A stretch of DNA of 64,000 nt from Aeromonas lacus (GCF_000764665.1 NZ_JRGM01000134.1:1-64000); one strand, 5' to 3'. Numbered from the stretch's first letter, positions 1 through 9,480 are shown. Notes: generated by a model from the letters alone, not told the origin. Numbers and translations: made by a program.

Positions 1-1886
1 ACAGCCAGAGTGCCAGCGTTGACTTGGGCAGTGCCATCAGCTTCAGGGACGATGGCCCGAGCGCCTCGGCAGCAACCAATTCGGGTCAGGCTACACAGGG
101 GCAAAATACCAACCTGATGTTGATCCTCGATATCTCCGGCAGTATGGGTAATGCATCCGGCTATCAGGGGATGACTCGGATGGAGGTAATGCAGAAGTCG
201 GCGCTGGAGCTGCTTGATCGATATGATGCCAGTGGCAATGTCATGGTTAACATCGTGACTTTCAGTACAGCAGCTGCCAATCCGACAGGTACCTGGGTCA
301 CTGTGGATGCGGCCAAAGCGATTATTCTGGGCCTGTCACCGACCAATTCGACGAACTATGATGATGCGCTCAATGATGCCATCAATGCCTTTGGCGCTGG
401 CGGTAAGCTGGCGGGAGCGCAGAACGTCTCCTACTTCATGTCGGATGGGGCACCCAACTATTCGACGGTCAGCAACTCGGCGACTGTTCCCGATGGTTCC
501 AATAGCTTCGGCGATGGTTCCGGGATCGGCACTGCCAATGAGAAGGACTGGACGGATTTTCTCAGAGTAAACAGCATCAACTCTTTTGCTCTGGGGATGG
601 GGTCAGGGACAACGTCGTCACAGCTGGATCCGATCGCCTATAACGGTGTAACGGCAACCAATACATCGTCGATTATGGTGACTGATTTCAGTCAGTTGGC
701 ATCGAGCTTGGTCAGTACCGTAGTGGCCCAGCCTGTTTCCGGGCAACTGCTTAATGGTGGGTTGACCGCTAGCGCTGGTGCAGATGGTGGTTGGCTGGAA
801 TCCATTACGGTGGCAGGCGTGACCTATCACTACAACCAGAAGAGCGACAGTGTGAGCGTTACCGGAGGAACCTCTGTCGGGACATTCGATACTACTACCA
901 ACGAGTGGTCGATTGCCGTGGCAGGAGGGGTTCTCAAGGTGGACATGGATAACGGCATGTATACCTATACCCCGCCGTCAACCATTCCAGCCGGTGGGAT
1001 CAATCAGGTATTTGGTTACAGTGTGAGCGACTACGATGGTGATACTGCATCGAGCACTTTGGCGATAACCATCAATCCTGCCGCTGCTCCCATGGTGGTG
1101 CGTGACGACTTTGTCATCACCAATCAGGATCCAGTCTCCATTCCGGATTGGGCTCTGCTTGCCAATGACTCCGGGCCACTTGTTGGCACCCAGGCGATCA
1201 GTGGTGTCTCCAATGCCGTTGGTGGCACGGTGACCGACAACACCGGGTTTGTCTCGTTCGATGACGGTTCGGGCAGCGCAACGCCTAGCTCGTATGACGG
1301 ATCGTTCGTCTACACCAACAGTACGACCACCGATACCGGCAAGGTCTATGTCGATGAACAGAGCGGAACCACCCTCACGGGGGGCTACCTCGACGAGATC
1401 CTGATTGGCGGTTCTGGCGACGAGACGCTGAACGGCAATGGCGGTAACGACATCCTGTTTGGCAATGGTGGCAAGGACACCCTGAATGGTGGTGTGGGTG
1501 ATGACATTCTGGTTGGTGGCAGTGGCAGCGATACGCTGACCGGCGGCTCGGGCAGCGATACCTTCAAGTGGGGCGCTGGAGATGTGGGTGGCACCGATGT
1601 GATCAAGGACTTCACCACTGGAACTGGCGGCGATGTGCTGGATATCAGTGAGTTGCTCAGCGGCGAGCATGCCAACAAGACCTCGCTCGATGCTTATCTC
1701 ACTTTCACCACGGGCCCGGGAAGTGGCAAGTCTACACTCACCATCGATCTGGATGGCTCGGGCAGTGGCAGTACGACGCACGTCATCCAGTTTGACAACA
1801 TCGACCTGACACTGGGAGGAACACGCAATGATCAGACCATCATTGAAGACCTGTTGAATCAGGGCAATCTGAAGGTTGATCCCTGA
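1..1886 (+). CDS. Large RTX adhesin, C-terminal part (VWA domain, RTX repeats, type I secretion signal)
   Basis: The reading frame is open at the left edge, so this is only the C-terminal ~627 residues of a longer protein. The first residues (SVDLGSAISF, then DDGPSAS) look like the end of a repeated Ig/cadherin-like unit of T1SS-143 type. A von Willebrand A domain follows (about residues 35-240) with the MIDAS motif DISGSM. Two further beta-rich modules of VCBS/cadherin type span about 245-450. Glycine/aspartate nonapeptides of RTX type (GGSGDETLN, GGNDILFG, GGVGDDILV) lie at roughly bases 1402-1560, and the last ~100 residues resemble a type I secretion C-terminal signal. This architecture is that of LapA/BapA-like surface adhesins exported by an ABC-MFP-TolC system, with calcium folding the repeats outside the cell. 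No transporter gene is visible here; it should lie to the left. A terminator follows. Family confident, substrate unknown. Confidence 0.9.
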   Translation, partial: SQSASVDLGSAISFRDDGPSASAATNSGQATQGQNTNLMLILDISGSMGNASGYQGMTRMEVMQKSALELLDRYDASGNVMVNIVTFSTAAANPTGTWVTVDAAKAIILGLSPTNSTNYDDALNDAINAFGAGGKLAGAQNVSYFMSDGAPNYSTVSNSATVPDGSNSFGDGSGIGTANEKDWTDFLRVNSINSFALGMGSGTTSSQLDPIAYNGVTATNTSSIMVTDFSQLASSLVSTVVAQPVSGQLLNGGLTASAGADGGWLESITVAGVTYHYNQKSDSVSVTGGTSVGTFDTTTNEWSIAVAGGVLKVDMDNGMYTYTPPSTIPAGGINQVFGYSVSDYDGDTASSTLAITINPAAAPMVVRDDFVITNQDPVSIPDWALLANDSGPLVGTQAISGVSNAVGGTVTDNTGFVSFDDGSGSATPSSYDGSFVYTNSTTTDTGKVYVDEQSGTTLTGGYLDEILIGGSGDETLNGNGGNDILFGNGGKDTLNGGVGDDILVGGSGSDTLTGGSGSDTFKWGAGDVGGTDVIKDFTTGTGGDVLDISELLSGEHANKTSLDAYLTFTTGPGSGKSTLTIDLDGSGSGSTTHVIQFDNIDLTLGGTRNDQTIIEDLLNQGNLKVDP

Positions 1887-1895
1887 TGAGGTCCC

Positions 1896-1926
1896 GGGGC
1901 CAGCTTCTCGTTGGCCCCTGTTTTTT
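1896..1926 (+). terminator. Intrinsic terminator after the adhesin gene
   Basis: Arms GGGGCCA (1896-1902) and TGGCCCC (1912-1918) are followed by T6 at 1921-1926. It separates the adhesin from the small gene at 1973. Confidence 0.8.
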
Positions 1927-1972
1927 CCCCTGAGGGATGGATAAGATAGCAGCAGTAGAGGAGAGGGGCGTC

Positions 1973-2533
1973 ATGCAGTCATTCAACTGGGTCGACATTG
2001 ATGGTATCCGTTATAGCTGGGATGGGCAGGGAACCATTACCTGCGCAGGTCAGTTTGGCTATCAGGCATCGATCGCGGGGGATCAGCTGGATGGCGTGGA
2101 GATCGAGAACGACGCCGGTGATGTGGCTGGCTCGCTTAGTGTCGATTTTGCCGCTGCATCAATCACCTATACCCCGGCAATGGATGCTGAAGAGTCTCAT
2201 GGCGTCATTCTGGTAGGGCATGATCTCGGTCAGCAGGAGTACTCGCTGGCCAGTCTCTACTCCCCGCAGTTGCAGGATCTGCTGGGTCACTCCGAGACTA
2301 TTCCCTGGTCTGTGGCAATGGAGGAGAGTGTATTGACAGAGGTTCACTCCCAGCCACAAGGACATATTCTGTCGTGGGATTCGTTCCATTTTGATGACGA
2401 GGTGCTGGTTGTAGAGGCCAGCAATGCACCAGTATCTGCGGGGGGAGATCATGAGTCCGTCCCGGTTGTCACCATCAGCCTCGATTTGACCAATCAGGTG
2501 CTGGATCAGATCCTGCCACTGCACGATATATGA
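1973..2533 (+). CDS. Hypothetical 186-aa acidic protein downstream of the adhesin
   Basis: I do not recognise this family. The start is placed at ATG 1973 because a purine-rich stretch (GAGGAGAGGGG) ends 4 bases before it; the upstream in-frame ATG at 1937 lacks a spaced ribosome binding site. The product is acidic, has no signal peptide or clear membrane segment, and is rich in short beta-like stretches. One piece (GSLSVDFAAASITYTPA) resembles the adhesin segment LKVDMDNGMYTYTPP at about base 960, which hints at a shared beta-sandwich fold. It has its own terminator on each side. A role with the adhesin (chaperone, regulator, secreted partner) is inference from position only. Confidence 0.7.
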   Translation: MQSFNWVDIDGIRYSWDGQGTITCAGQFGYQASIAGDQLDGVEIENDAGDVAGSLSVDFAAASITYTPAMDAEESHGVILVGHDLGQQEYSLASLYSPQLQDLLGHSETIPWSVAMEESVLTEVHSQPQGHILSWDSFHFDDEVLVVEASNAPVSAGGDHESVPVVTISLDLTNQVLDQILPLHDI

Positions 2534-2558
2534 ATCTCCCTTTGCTGCGGGCATAATG

Positions 2559-2587
2559 GCCTCAATCTTGTTGATTGAGGCTTTTTT
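2559..2587 (+). terminator. Intrinsic terminator abutting the next start codon
   Basis: A perfect 9-bp stem, GCCTCAATC (2559-2567) and GATTGAGGC (2573-2581), has a 5-base loop and is followed by T6 (2582-2587). The T tract ends two bases before the ATG of the SIMPL gene at 2590. Confidence 0.8.
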
Positions 2588-2589
2588 CT

Positions 2590-3306
2590 ATGTGGCGTCC
2601 CCTTCTTACTCTTTCCGCTCTGGTTGTCAGTGCTCCGCTGCTGGCGATTGAAGTTCCGCAAGCGCCCCATATGGTGGTGAGCGGTTACGCCGAGCAGAAG
2701 ACCGAACCCGATATGCTTACCCTCAATGTGGCGGTGAGTGCACTGGATAAGCAGGGCCTCAAGGCCAAGCAGCAGGTCGATACCAAGGTCGCAGCCTTTT
2801 TCAGCCAACTGGAAGGGTTGGGGATCAAGCGCAGCGATGTTGAGGCTGGCAACCTGATGGTTTCTCCGGAATATCAGTATGGCGAGAACAAGAAGCCGGT
2901 ATTGCTGGGATACCGTGCCCAACGGCAATTGGCGGTCAAACTCTATCAGCTGGATAAATTGAGCCCCCTGATGGATACCGCCCTCAAAGCCGGGCTGGAG
3001 TCCGTATCCCAGATTGAGTACGGGCTGAAGTCGCCGCAGGTCATTAAGGAGCAGGCCCGTTTGAATGCCGTTGAGGATGCCAAAACCAAAGCTGAATCTC
3101 TGGCCAAGGCGTTTGGGATGAAGCTTGGCAAGGTCTACAGTGTGGAGTACCGCAATGCTTCGCCCATTACCGCCTACAGCCGCAACCTGAAGGTGGTGCA
3201 GGCCATGGCGATGGCTGCTCCTGCGGCGGATATGGCGGACAACAGCTATCAACAACAGCAGATCACGGTAAGTGATAATATCGAGGCTGTTTTCTTGCTG
3301 GAGTGA
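2590..3306 (+). CDS. yggE: SIMPL-domain (DUF541) periplasmic protein, YggE-like
   Basis: A 238-aa protein with an N-terminal signal peptide (MWRPLLTLSALVVSAPLLA, likely cut near residues 19-20) followed by a SIMPL/DUF541 domain over the rest. The signature ISGYAE-type start of the mature domain appears as MVVSGYAEQK, with PDMLTLNV after it, as in E. coli YggE. YggE is linked to reduced oxidative stress; its biochemical activity is not settled. The start is ATG 2590; a TTG at 2575 is in frame but lies inside a terminator stem. There is no normal ribosome binding site because the upstream terminator ends two bases before the ATG. A terminator follows at 3335. Family clear, orthology to yggE probable. 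Confidence 0.85.
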   Translation: MWRPLLTLSALVVSAPLLAIEVPQAPHMVVSGYAEQKTEPDMLTLNVAVSALDKQGLKAKQQVDTKVAAFFSQLEGLGIKRSDVEAGNLMVSPEYQYGENKKPVLLGYRAQRQLAVKLYQLDKLSPLMDTALKAGLESVSQIEYGLKSPQVIKEQARLNAVEDAKTKAESLAKAFGMKLGKVYSVEYRNASPITAYSRNLKVVQAMAMAAPAADMADNSYQQQQITVSDNIEAVFLLE

Positions 3307-3334
3307 TGCCCGTCGTTTAAGTCCAGTCATGAAC

Positions 3335-3361
3335 AACCCCGCCATTCGCTGCGGGGTTTTT
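3335..3361 (+). terminator. Terminator of the yggE-like gene
   Basis: Stem AACCCCGC (3335-3342) with GCGGGGTT (3351-3358), then a T-rich tail. Confidence 0.75.
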
Positions 3362-3382
3362 ATTGCGCATCGATGCAGATAT

Positions 3383-3427
3383 AAAAAAGCCGACGTTCGT
3401 GTTTACTTAATCGAGCGTCGGCTTTTT
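3383..3427 (-). terminator. Terminator downstream of ahpF (symmetrical)
   Basis: AAAAAAGCCGACG (3383-3395) pairs with CGTCGGCTTTTT (3416-3427) around a 20-base loop. It has T/A tails both ways, so it can serve the convergent yggE-like and ahpF genes. Confidence 0.65.
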
Positions 3428-3442
3428 GTTGCGCTGGGTTTA

Positions 3443-5023
3443 TCAGGCGGTCACAGCATCAGCCTTGGTCGCTTCAGGAGCCGGGTTGCGAATGAGGTAA
3501 TCAAACGCTCCCAGCGCGGCGGTCGCCCCGGCGCCCATGGAGATGATGATCTGCTTGAACGGCACTGTTGTGGCATCCCCTGCGGCGTAGACGCCGGGCA
3601 GGGAAGTCGCGCCCTTGGTGTCGATCTCGATCTCGCCAAAGCGGGTCAGGGCCACGTCGCTCCCTTTAAGGAACTCGGTGTTCGGCACCAGACCGATCTG
3701 GACGAAGATACCCGCCACCGCCAGATGCTTGATCTCGCCGGTGGTGCGATCTTCGTAATCCATGCCCACCACCTTGCTGCCGTCACCGATCACTTCGGTA
3801 GTGCGGGCATTCATGATGATGTCGATGTTGGCCATGGAGCGGGCCTTCTTCTGCAATACCTCGTCGGCGCGCAGAGTGTCGGCGAACTCCACTACGGTGA
3901 CGTGTTCGACGATGCCAGCCAGATCGATGGCTGCCTCGATGCCGGAGTTACCGCCCCCGATCACCGCAACCCGCTTGCCCTTGAAGAAGGGGCCGTCACA
4001 GTGCGGGCAGTAGGCCACGCCCTTGGTGCGGTACTCAAGCTCGCCCGGCACGTTCAGATCACGCCAGCGGGCACCGGTCGCCAGGATCACGGCGCGGCTC
4101 TTCAAGGTAGCGCCGGAGGCGAGATCCACATTGACGTAGCCATCACGGCTGATGGCGGCGGCGCGCTGCTCGGTGATCACTTCCACGCCGTACTGCTTGA
4201 CGTGCTGCTCCAGGCTCGCGGCCAGTTTGGGGCCTTCGGTATAGGGCACGGAGATGAAGTTCTCGATGCCGACGGTGTCCATCACCTGGCCACCGAAACG
4301 CTCGGCGACGATGGCGGTGCGAATGCCTTTACGGGCGGCATAGATGGCGGCGGCTGCGCCAGCCGGTCCACCACCGACGACCAGCACGTCGTAAGGTGCT
4401 TTTTCGTTGAGCTCTTCAGCCTTGCGCTCGGCAGCGCCGGTGTCGAGCTTGGCGACTATCTCTTCCAGCGAGATACGGCCCTGGCTGAACGGCTGACCGT
4501 TCAGGTAGACGTTCGGTACCGCCATGATCTGGCGCTCGTTGACCTCGTCCTGGAACAGGGCGCCGTCGATCATGGTGTGGGTGATGCCGGGGTTCAGGGT
4601 GGCCATCAGGTTCAGCGCCTGTACCACGTCCGGGCAGTTGTGGCAGGAGAGCGAAATGTAAGTCTCGAAGTGGAACTCGCCCTTGAGATTGCGGATCTGC
4701 TCCTGCACGGCCGCATCGGCCTTGGAGGGGTGACCGCCGCTTTGCAGCAGGGCAAGTACCAGCGAGGTAAATTCATGACCCATGGGGATGCCGGCAAAAT
4801 GAACGCGCGGGGCCTGGCCCTGCGGCGCGACGCTCATGGAAGGCTTGCGGGCATTGGTGCCATCGGTCAGGGAAATCTTGGGCGACATCCCGGCGATCTC
4901 GCTGGCCAATGCCAGCAGTTCAGCGGATTTGTCGCTGTCATTGCCGGACACGCTGATCTCGATGGGATTGACGATGTACTGCAAGTAACCGTTGAGTTGT
5001 TGTTTGAGGTTGGTATCTAACAT
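3443..5023 (-). CDS. ahpF: Alkyl hydroperoxide reductase subunit F (NADH:peroxiredoxin reductase)
   Basis: A 526-aa flavoprotein that passes electrons from NADH to AhpC. Seen in order: an N-terminal tandem thioredoxin-like domain with the CHNC redox pair (about residue 129), then the FAD domain with [10 protein letters not shown] near residue 215, the NADH domain with [10 protein letters not shown], and the second redox pair in YCPHCDGP (about residue 345). The C-terminal [13 protein letters not shown] matches the FAD-binding end of this family. The start at 5023 (MLDTNLKQQ) has AAGGAA upstream, whereas the frame extends further with no support. Length fits E. coli AhpF (521 aa). It lies downstream of ahpC on the same strand across a 142-base gap that contains a hairpin, so it probably receives only part of the ahpC transcription. 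Confidence 0.97.
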   Translation of the reverse strand: MLDTNLKQQLNGYLQYIVNPIEISVSGNDSDKSAELLALASEIAGMSPKISLTDGTNARKPSMSVAPQGQAPRVHFAGIPMGHEFTSLVLALLQSGGHPSKADAAVQEQIRNLKGEFHFETYISLSCHNCPDVVQALNLMATLNPGITHTMIDGALFQDEVNERQIMAVPNVYLNGQPFSQGRISLEEIVAKLDTGAAERKAEELNEKAPYDVLVVGGGPAGAAAAIYAARKGIRTAIVAERFGGQVMDTVGIENFISVPYTEGPKLAASLEQHVKQYGVEVITEQRAAAISRDGYVNVDLASGATLKSRAVILATGARWRDLNVPGELEYRTKGVAYCPHCDGPFFKGKRVAVIGGGNSGIEAAIDLAGIVEHVTVVEFADTLRADEVLQKKARSMANIDIIMNARTTEVIGDGSKVVGMDYEDRTTGEIKHLAVAGIFVQIGLVPNTEFLKGSDVALTRFGEIEIDTKGATSLPGVYAAGDATTVPFKQIIISMGAGATAALGAFDYLIRNPAPEATKADAVTA

Positions 5024-5123
5024 GGTCGAATTCCTTCTTGCTGAATGCGGGTCGGCACTGTGACCGGGTACAGAAAATGGCGGTCCATCAAGCAGACCGG
5101 CGCGTTTTCTGAAGTCCGTAAAC

Positions 5124-5148
5124 AAAACCGGCCCTTGAACGGGCCGGT
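5124..5148 (-). terminator. Terminator/attenuator between ahpC and ahpF
   Basis: On the reverse strand ACCGGCCC pairs with GGGCCGGT (5127-5134 with 5141-5148) and is followed by TTTGTTT. It likely gives more ahpC than ahpF mRNA (inference). Confidence 0.65.
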
Positions 5149-5165
5149 CTTCAGAGCGGGGAGGC

Positions 5166-5732
5166 TTAGATTTTGCCTACCAGATCCAGGGACGGGGCCA
5201 GGGTGGCGTCGCCTTCTTTCCACTTGGCCGGGCACACTTCACCCGGGTGAGCAGCAACGTATTGGGCAGCCTTGACCTTGCGCAGCAGCTCCAGTGCGTC
5301 ACGGCCGATGCCGCCAGCGTTGATCTCGACGATCTGGATGATGCCTTGCGGGTCGATGACGAAGGTACCGCGGTCAGCCAGACCGGCTTCTTCGATCATC
5401 ACGCCGAAGTTGCGGGTGATGGTGCCGGTGGGGTCGCCAATCATCGGGTACTGGATCTTCTGGATGGTGTCAGAAGTGTCGTGCCAGGCCTTGTGGGTGA
5501 AGTGGGTGTCGGTGGAGACGGCGTAGATCTCGACGCCCAGCTTCTGGAAGTCGGCGTAGTTGTCGGCCAGGTCGCCCAGCTCGGTCGGGCAGACGAAGGT
5601 GAAGTCAGCCGGGTAGAAGAACACCACGGACCACTTGCCTTTCAGGTCAGCGTCAGACACCTGAACGAATTTGCCATTGTGGTAGGCGGTAGCGTTGAAC
5701 GGCTTGATTTCAGTGTTGATGTAGGTAGACAT
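5166..5732 (-). CDS. ahpC: Alkyl hydroperoxide reductase subunit C (typical 2-Cys peroxiredoxin)
   Basis: A 188-aa cytoplasmic peroxidase reducing H2O2 and organic peroxides and recycled by AhpF. The peroxidatic cysteine sits in [12 protein letters not shown] (about residue 47) and the resolving cysteine in [11 protein letters not shown] near the C-terminus. The start [10 protein letters not shown] at 5732 has AAGGAG eight bases upstream; the longer frame to 5783 has no ribosome binding site. Length equals the E. coli protein (187 aa) to within one residue. It is the first gene of an ahpC-ahpF unit with a hairpin between the genes. An imperfect inverted repeat at 5834-5873 lies in its promoter region and could bind a regulator such as OxyR, though it does not match the OxyR consensus closely. 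Confidence 0.97.
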   Translation of the reverse strand: MSTYINTEIKPFNATAYHNGKFVQVSDADLKGKWSVVFFYPADFTFVCPTELGDLADNYADFQKLGVEIYAVSTDTHFTHKAWHDTSDTIQKIQYPMIGDPTGTITRNFGVMIEEAGLADRGTFVIDPQGIIQIVEINAGGIGRDALELLRKVKAAQYVAAHPGEVCPAKWKEGDATLAPSLDLVGKI

Positions 5733-5833
5733 GGATTTGCTCCTTGGTGATGTACATATGCCTGTCTGGGTTTGAAGAGTCATGCCGGACGAGGCGTTTA
5801 ACTTTCGATGGAGTCATCATAGGAGGATGTTCT

Positions 5834-5873
5834 AATCGATTAAAGCCACAAAATTGAATCGCTTTAATCGGTA
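5834..5873. promoter_or_regulatory. Inverted repeat upstream of ahpC, candidate operator
   Basis: AATCGATTAAAGC (5834-5846) and GCTTTAATCGGTA (5861-5873) are inverted copies matching at 11 of 13 positions, 14 bases apart, about 100-140 bases before the ahpC start. AT-rich surroundings suggest the promoter. OxyR is the expected regulator of ahpC, but the ATAG elements of its consensus are not clear. Confidence 0.4.
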
Positions 5874-6230
5874 TATTGGATTTATATGCGGTGGCTTATC
5901 GTCGGTACCGCTGGTAGCAACAGTCGGGCATTCCCCTCGCAAGGCCGGTTGTTGCCTTCAAGGAGGGGGTTGCGGACCAAATCGGTCGCTATAAATCAAA
6001 TTTATGGGTTTGGCGAGAATGACCCGATTTTAATTTATACCTCCCCGATGCCCGGCAAAAAGAGGTGGTGAGGGCTCGCCGGAAGAAGATGAGGGCATCG
6101 CCCGCTTTCGGGTATCGAGCGGTCATATGGATCGGGAGCAAAGGAGAGCTGAACAAGCAGCAAGACAAGAGGGGGGTGGGGGGATAGAGCAGAAGCCGAC
6201 CCGAACTGGCGCAAGCGGGTTACGCGCAGA
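5874..6230. other. Intergenic stretch without a convincing gene
   Basis: No open frame here has a ribosome binding site or recognisable product. The 61-codon frame at 5886-6071 reads as low-quality sequence. The stretch 5990-6050 is AT-rich and could hold a promoter; I see nothing definite. Confidence 0.5.
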
Positions 6231-6404
6231 TAAAAAAATCCCGGCGCTATCGCAACGATAAAGCCGGGTCATCAAACAAGGAATGGCTATATAAACAAAT
6301 GCTTTACAGCAAAGACTAACTACGGGGTGTGCAAACTTGCAGACATATGAGAGGAAGAGGATGGGTGCACACTCCTTCATCTCCCCCTCGGCAACTATTG
6401 CATG
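6231..6404 (-). ncRNA. Candidate CRP-controlled small RNA
   Basis: A reverse-strand transcription unit of about 170 bases is bounded by a good promoter (6411-6439) and an intrinsic terminator (6232-6268). The only frame through it (from 6380) runs through the terminator, so it is unlikely to be a protein gene. The expected RNA has a purine-rich 5' part with repeated GGA motifs (AGGGGGAG, AAGGAG), a pyrimidine-rich stretch (CCTCTTCCTCTC) that could pair with ribosome binding sites, and a 7-base inverted repeat GTGTGCA/TGCACAC. I could not match it to a known sRNA family. Existence is an inference from the signals; function unknown. Confidence 0.45.
6232..6268 (-). terminator. Intrinsic terminator of the candidate sRNA
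   Basis: On the reverse strand CCCGGC (6268-6263) pairs with GCCGGG (6245-6240), an inner TATCG/CGATA stem closes on a 3-base loop, and the tail reads A then T7 (6238-6232). Confidence 0.75.
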
Positions 6405-6410
6405 AGAGGG

Positions 6411-6439
6411 ATAATAGTGTGATGAAGATCACATGGCAA
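6411..6439 (-). promoter_or_regulatory. Sigma70-type promoter with CRP box filling the spacer
   Basis: Reverse strand: -35 TTGCCA (6439-6434), 17-base spacer, -10 TATTAT (6416-6411), each 5 of 6 to consensus. The spacer contains TGTGATGAAGATCACA on the forward strand (6418-6433), a perfect TGTGA-N6-TCACA CRP box. With the site between -35 and -10, CRP would be expected to repress, as reported for Spot 42 RNA of E. coli. Confidence 0.6.
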
Positions 6440-6542
6440 GAGATTGGTGTAATTTTTCAATCAAAATGAAACACTTTCACCTTTATTGCTCTTTTTTACT
6501 GCTGAAAACGCTTTTTCTGTAATTTAATTACAGGTTGTTGTG

Positions 6543-6989
6543 TCAAAAATCGGTTGGGGGCTCCTGCTCCTCCATCAATTCCAGCAGGTTGATTGCCACC
6601 GAGATGAAGTCCGACTCGGTGACGATGCCGATGAGCTTGCGTCCCTTGAGCACCGGCAGACAGCCATACCGGTGGCGCTGCAGGTAGAGGGCTGCCTCCT
6701 TGATGCCGGCATGGGGATCCACGCTCGCAACCTGGCGGGTCATGATCTCATCAAGGTGGACGCTGTCGGTAAATTCCGCCTCCCGCTCCGGGCTTATCAG
6801 CAGCAGCTTGGACTCGCGGGTGGCCAGGATGTCGGTGAGGGTGACCAGCCCCTGCAGATGATGGTGCTCATCAACGATGGGAATGTGGCGGATCCGCTCC
6901 TGCTGCATCAGATCCATCGCCTGTTTGACGCTGTTCTCCGGCCTCAGGGTAAAGGGATGTTCCGTCATGATTTCGGATATGGTCATCAT
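6543..6989 (-). CDS. CBS-domain pair protein
   Basis: A 148-aa protein made of two CBS domains, about residues 1-65 (ISEIMTEHPFTLRPENSVKQA, split over the first repeat, with RHIPIVDEHHHLQGLVT) and 75-140 (LDEIMTRQVASVDP, YGCLPVLKGRKLIGIVTESDF). Paired CBS domains bind adenosyl nucleotides and usually sense energy state; stand-alone versions have no assigned target. The start at 6989 has AGGAGG 8 bases upstream; a second ATG follows directly. It ends without an obvious terminator; a small palindrome (CTGTAAT/ATTACAG, 6518-6534) lies just beyond. It diverges from queA. Specific role not deducible. Confidence 0.88.
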   Translation of the reverse strand: MMTISEIMTEHPFTLRPENSVKQAMDLMQQERIRHIPIVDEHHHLQGLVTLTDILATRESKLLLISPEREAEFTDSVHLDEIMTRQVASVDPHAGIKEAALYLQRHRYGCLPVLKGRKLIGIVTESDFISVAINLLELMEEQEPPTDF

Positions 6990-7163
6990 GGTAGGCCTCC
7001 TGATTGCATTGGTTTTTCTTCTCCGCCTGTCTCCACCCTAGCCCAGCCATGGGTGGCAAAACATGATCAGGGTCAATACAAAACATTAAAGAGTCATTAA
7101 CCGGTTGGGGGTCACAAAATTGCCCGCTACCCCTTGTCTCTCTTGGGTTTTTGGTCTTTTGGG

Positions 7164-7192
7164 TTGCCTTGGAAGATGGGGATAACTAGACT
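7164..7192 (+). promoter_or_regulatory. Candidate promoter of queA operon
   Basis: TTGCCT (7164-7169), 17-base spacer, TAGACT (7187-7192), 28 bases before the queA start, which has GAGGTGAAAG as leader. Confidence 0.45.
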
Positions 7193-7219
7193 AGCCGCCG
7201 ATTCCCCCCGAGGTGAAAG

Positions 7220-8272
7220 ATGCAAGTATCCGATTTTCATTTTGATCTGCCAGACGAGCTGATTGCCCGCTATCCGATGGCGGAGCGTACCGCCAGCCGT
7301 TTGTTGCAGCTCGACGGTCAAACCGGCGCCCTGCGCCACGGTCAATTTGTCGATGTGCTGGACCAGCTCAACCCGGGCGACCTGCTGGTATTCAACAACA
7401 CCCGTGTTATTCCGGCCCGCATGTTTGGCCAGAAGGCCAGCGGCGGCAAGCTGGAGGTGCTGGTCGAACGCATTCTGGACGAGCACAGCGTGCTGGCTCA
7501 TGTGCGGGCCTCCAAGGCGCCCAAGCCGGGTACCCGGATGATCATGGATGGTGGCGTGGAAGCCGAGATGCGCGCCCGCCACGATGCCCTGTTCGAGATC
7601 CACTTCCTCGACTCCCGCCCGGTGCTGGAGATTTTGGAGGCTATCGGTCACATGCCGCTGCCCCCTTATATCGACCGTCCCGACGAGGATGCCGACAAGG
7701 AGCGCTACCAGACGGTCTACAACCAGAAGCCGGGCGCTGTCGCCGCGCCGACCGCCGGTCTGCACTTTGACGAGCCGCTGCTTGAGAAAATTCGGGCCAA
7801 GGGGGTTGAAACTGCCTTTGTCACCCTACATGTAGGGGCGGGGACCTTCCAGCCGGTGCGGGTGGAGAAGATTGAAGACCACCATATGCACTCCGAGTAT
7901 GCCGAAGTGCCGCAAGAGGTGGTCGATGCCATTGCCGCTACCCGTGCGCGTGGCGGTCGGGTGATTGCCGTTGGCACCACCTCGGTCCGTTCGCTGGAGA
8001 GTGCCGCCAGAGTGACTCTGGCGCAGGGCAGGCCGCTGGCGCCCTTTTTTGGCGATACCGACATCTTCATCTTCCCGGGCTACCAGTTCCAGATTGTCGA
8101 TGCCATGGTGACCAACTTCCACCTGCCGGAGTCGACCCTGATCATGTTGGTCAGTGCCTTCGCCGGGTATGATAACGTGATGACCGCCTATCAGGCCGCC
8201 GTGGCCGGGCAGTACCGTTTCTTCAGCTACGGGGACGCCATGTTCGTCACCCGTCGCCGGGGCGAGGCATAA
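7220..8272 (+). CDS. queA: S-adenosylmethionine:tRNA ribosyltransferase-isomerase
   Basis: A 350-aa cytoplasmic enzyme that transfers and isomerises the ribosyl part of SAM onto preQ1 at position 34 of tRNA (Asp, Asn, His, Tyr), giving epoxyqueuosine. Family signatures are present along the full length: [16 protein letters not shown] at the N-terminus, [32 protein letters not shown] and [10 protein letters not shown]. Start ATG 7220 has GAGGTGA upstream. It heads the queA-tgt-yajC-secD-secF cluster, the same order as in E. coli, 71 bases before tgt, so co-transcription is likely. Confidence 0.98.
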   Translation: MQVSDFHFDLPDELIARYPMAERTASRLLQLDGQTGALRHGQFVDVLDQLNPGDLLVFNNTRVIPARMFGQKASGGKLEVLVERILDEHSVLAHVRASKAPKPGTRMIMDGGVEAEMRARHDALFEIHFLDSRPVLEILEAIGHMPLPPYIDRPDEDADKERYQTVYNQKPGAVAAPTAGLHFDEPLLEKIRAKGVETAFVTLHVGAGTFQPVRVEKIEDHHMHSEYAEVPQEVVDAIAATRARGGRVIAVGTTSVRSLESAARVTLAQGRPLAPFFGDTDIFIFPGYQFQIVDAMVTNFHLPESTLIMLVSAFAGYDNVMTAYQAAVAGQYRFFSYGDAMFVTRRRGEA

Positions 8273-8331
8273 GCTTCGCCTTTTATAGCGGGCCGAATGG
8301 CCTTTAATTGTCAGACTGTTTCTCTGACTGA

Positions 8332-9480
<1,149 letters not shown>

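Noticed and set aside
1402-1560. Tandem glycine-rich DNA repeat, considered as a possible CRISPR or satellite
   Set aside because: It is the coding sequence of RTX nonapeptides in frame with the adhesin; units are diverged and have no spacers.
3272-5020. 582-codon forward frame opposite ahpF
   Set aside because: ahpF is unambiguous with both redox motifs; the forward product is low-complexity His/Gly/Asp-rich shadow.
5886-6071. 61-codon forward frame before the candidate sRNA
   Set aside because: No ribosome binding site, no recognisable features, and no terminator after it.
6123-6380. 85-codon reverse frame in the same region as the candidate sRNA
   Set aside because: Its frame runs through a strong intrinsic terminator, and a purine run two bases before the ATG is too close to act as a good ribosome binding site.
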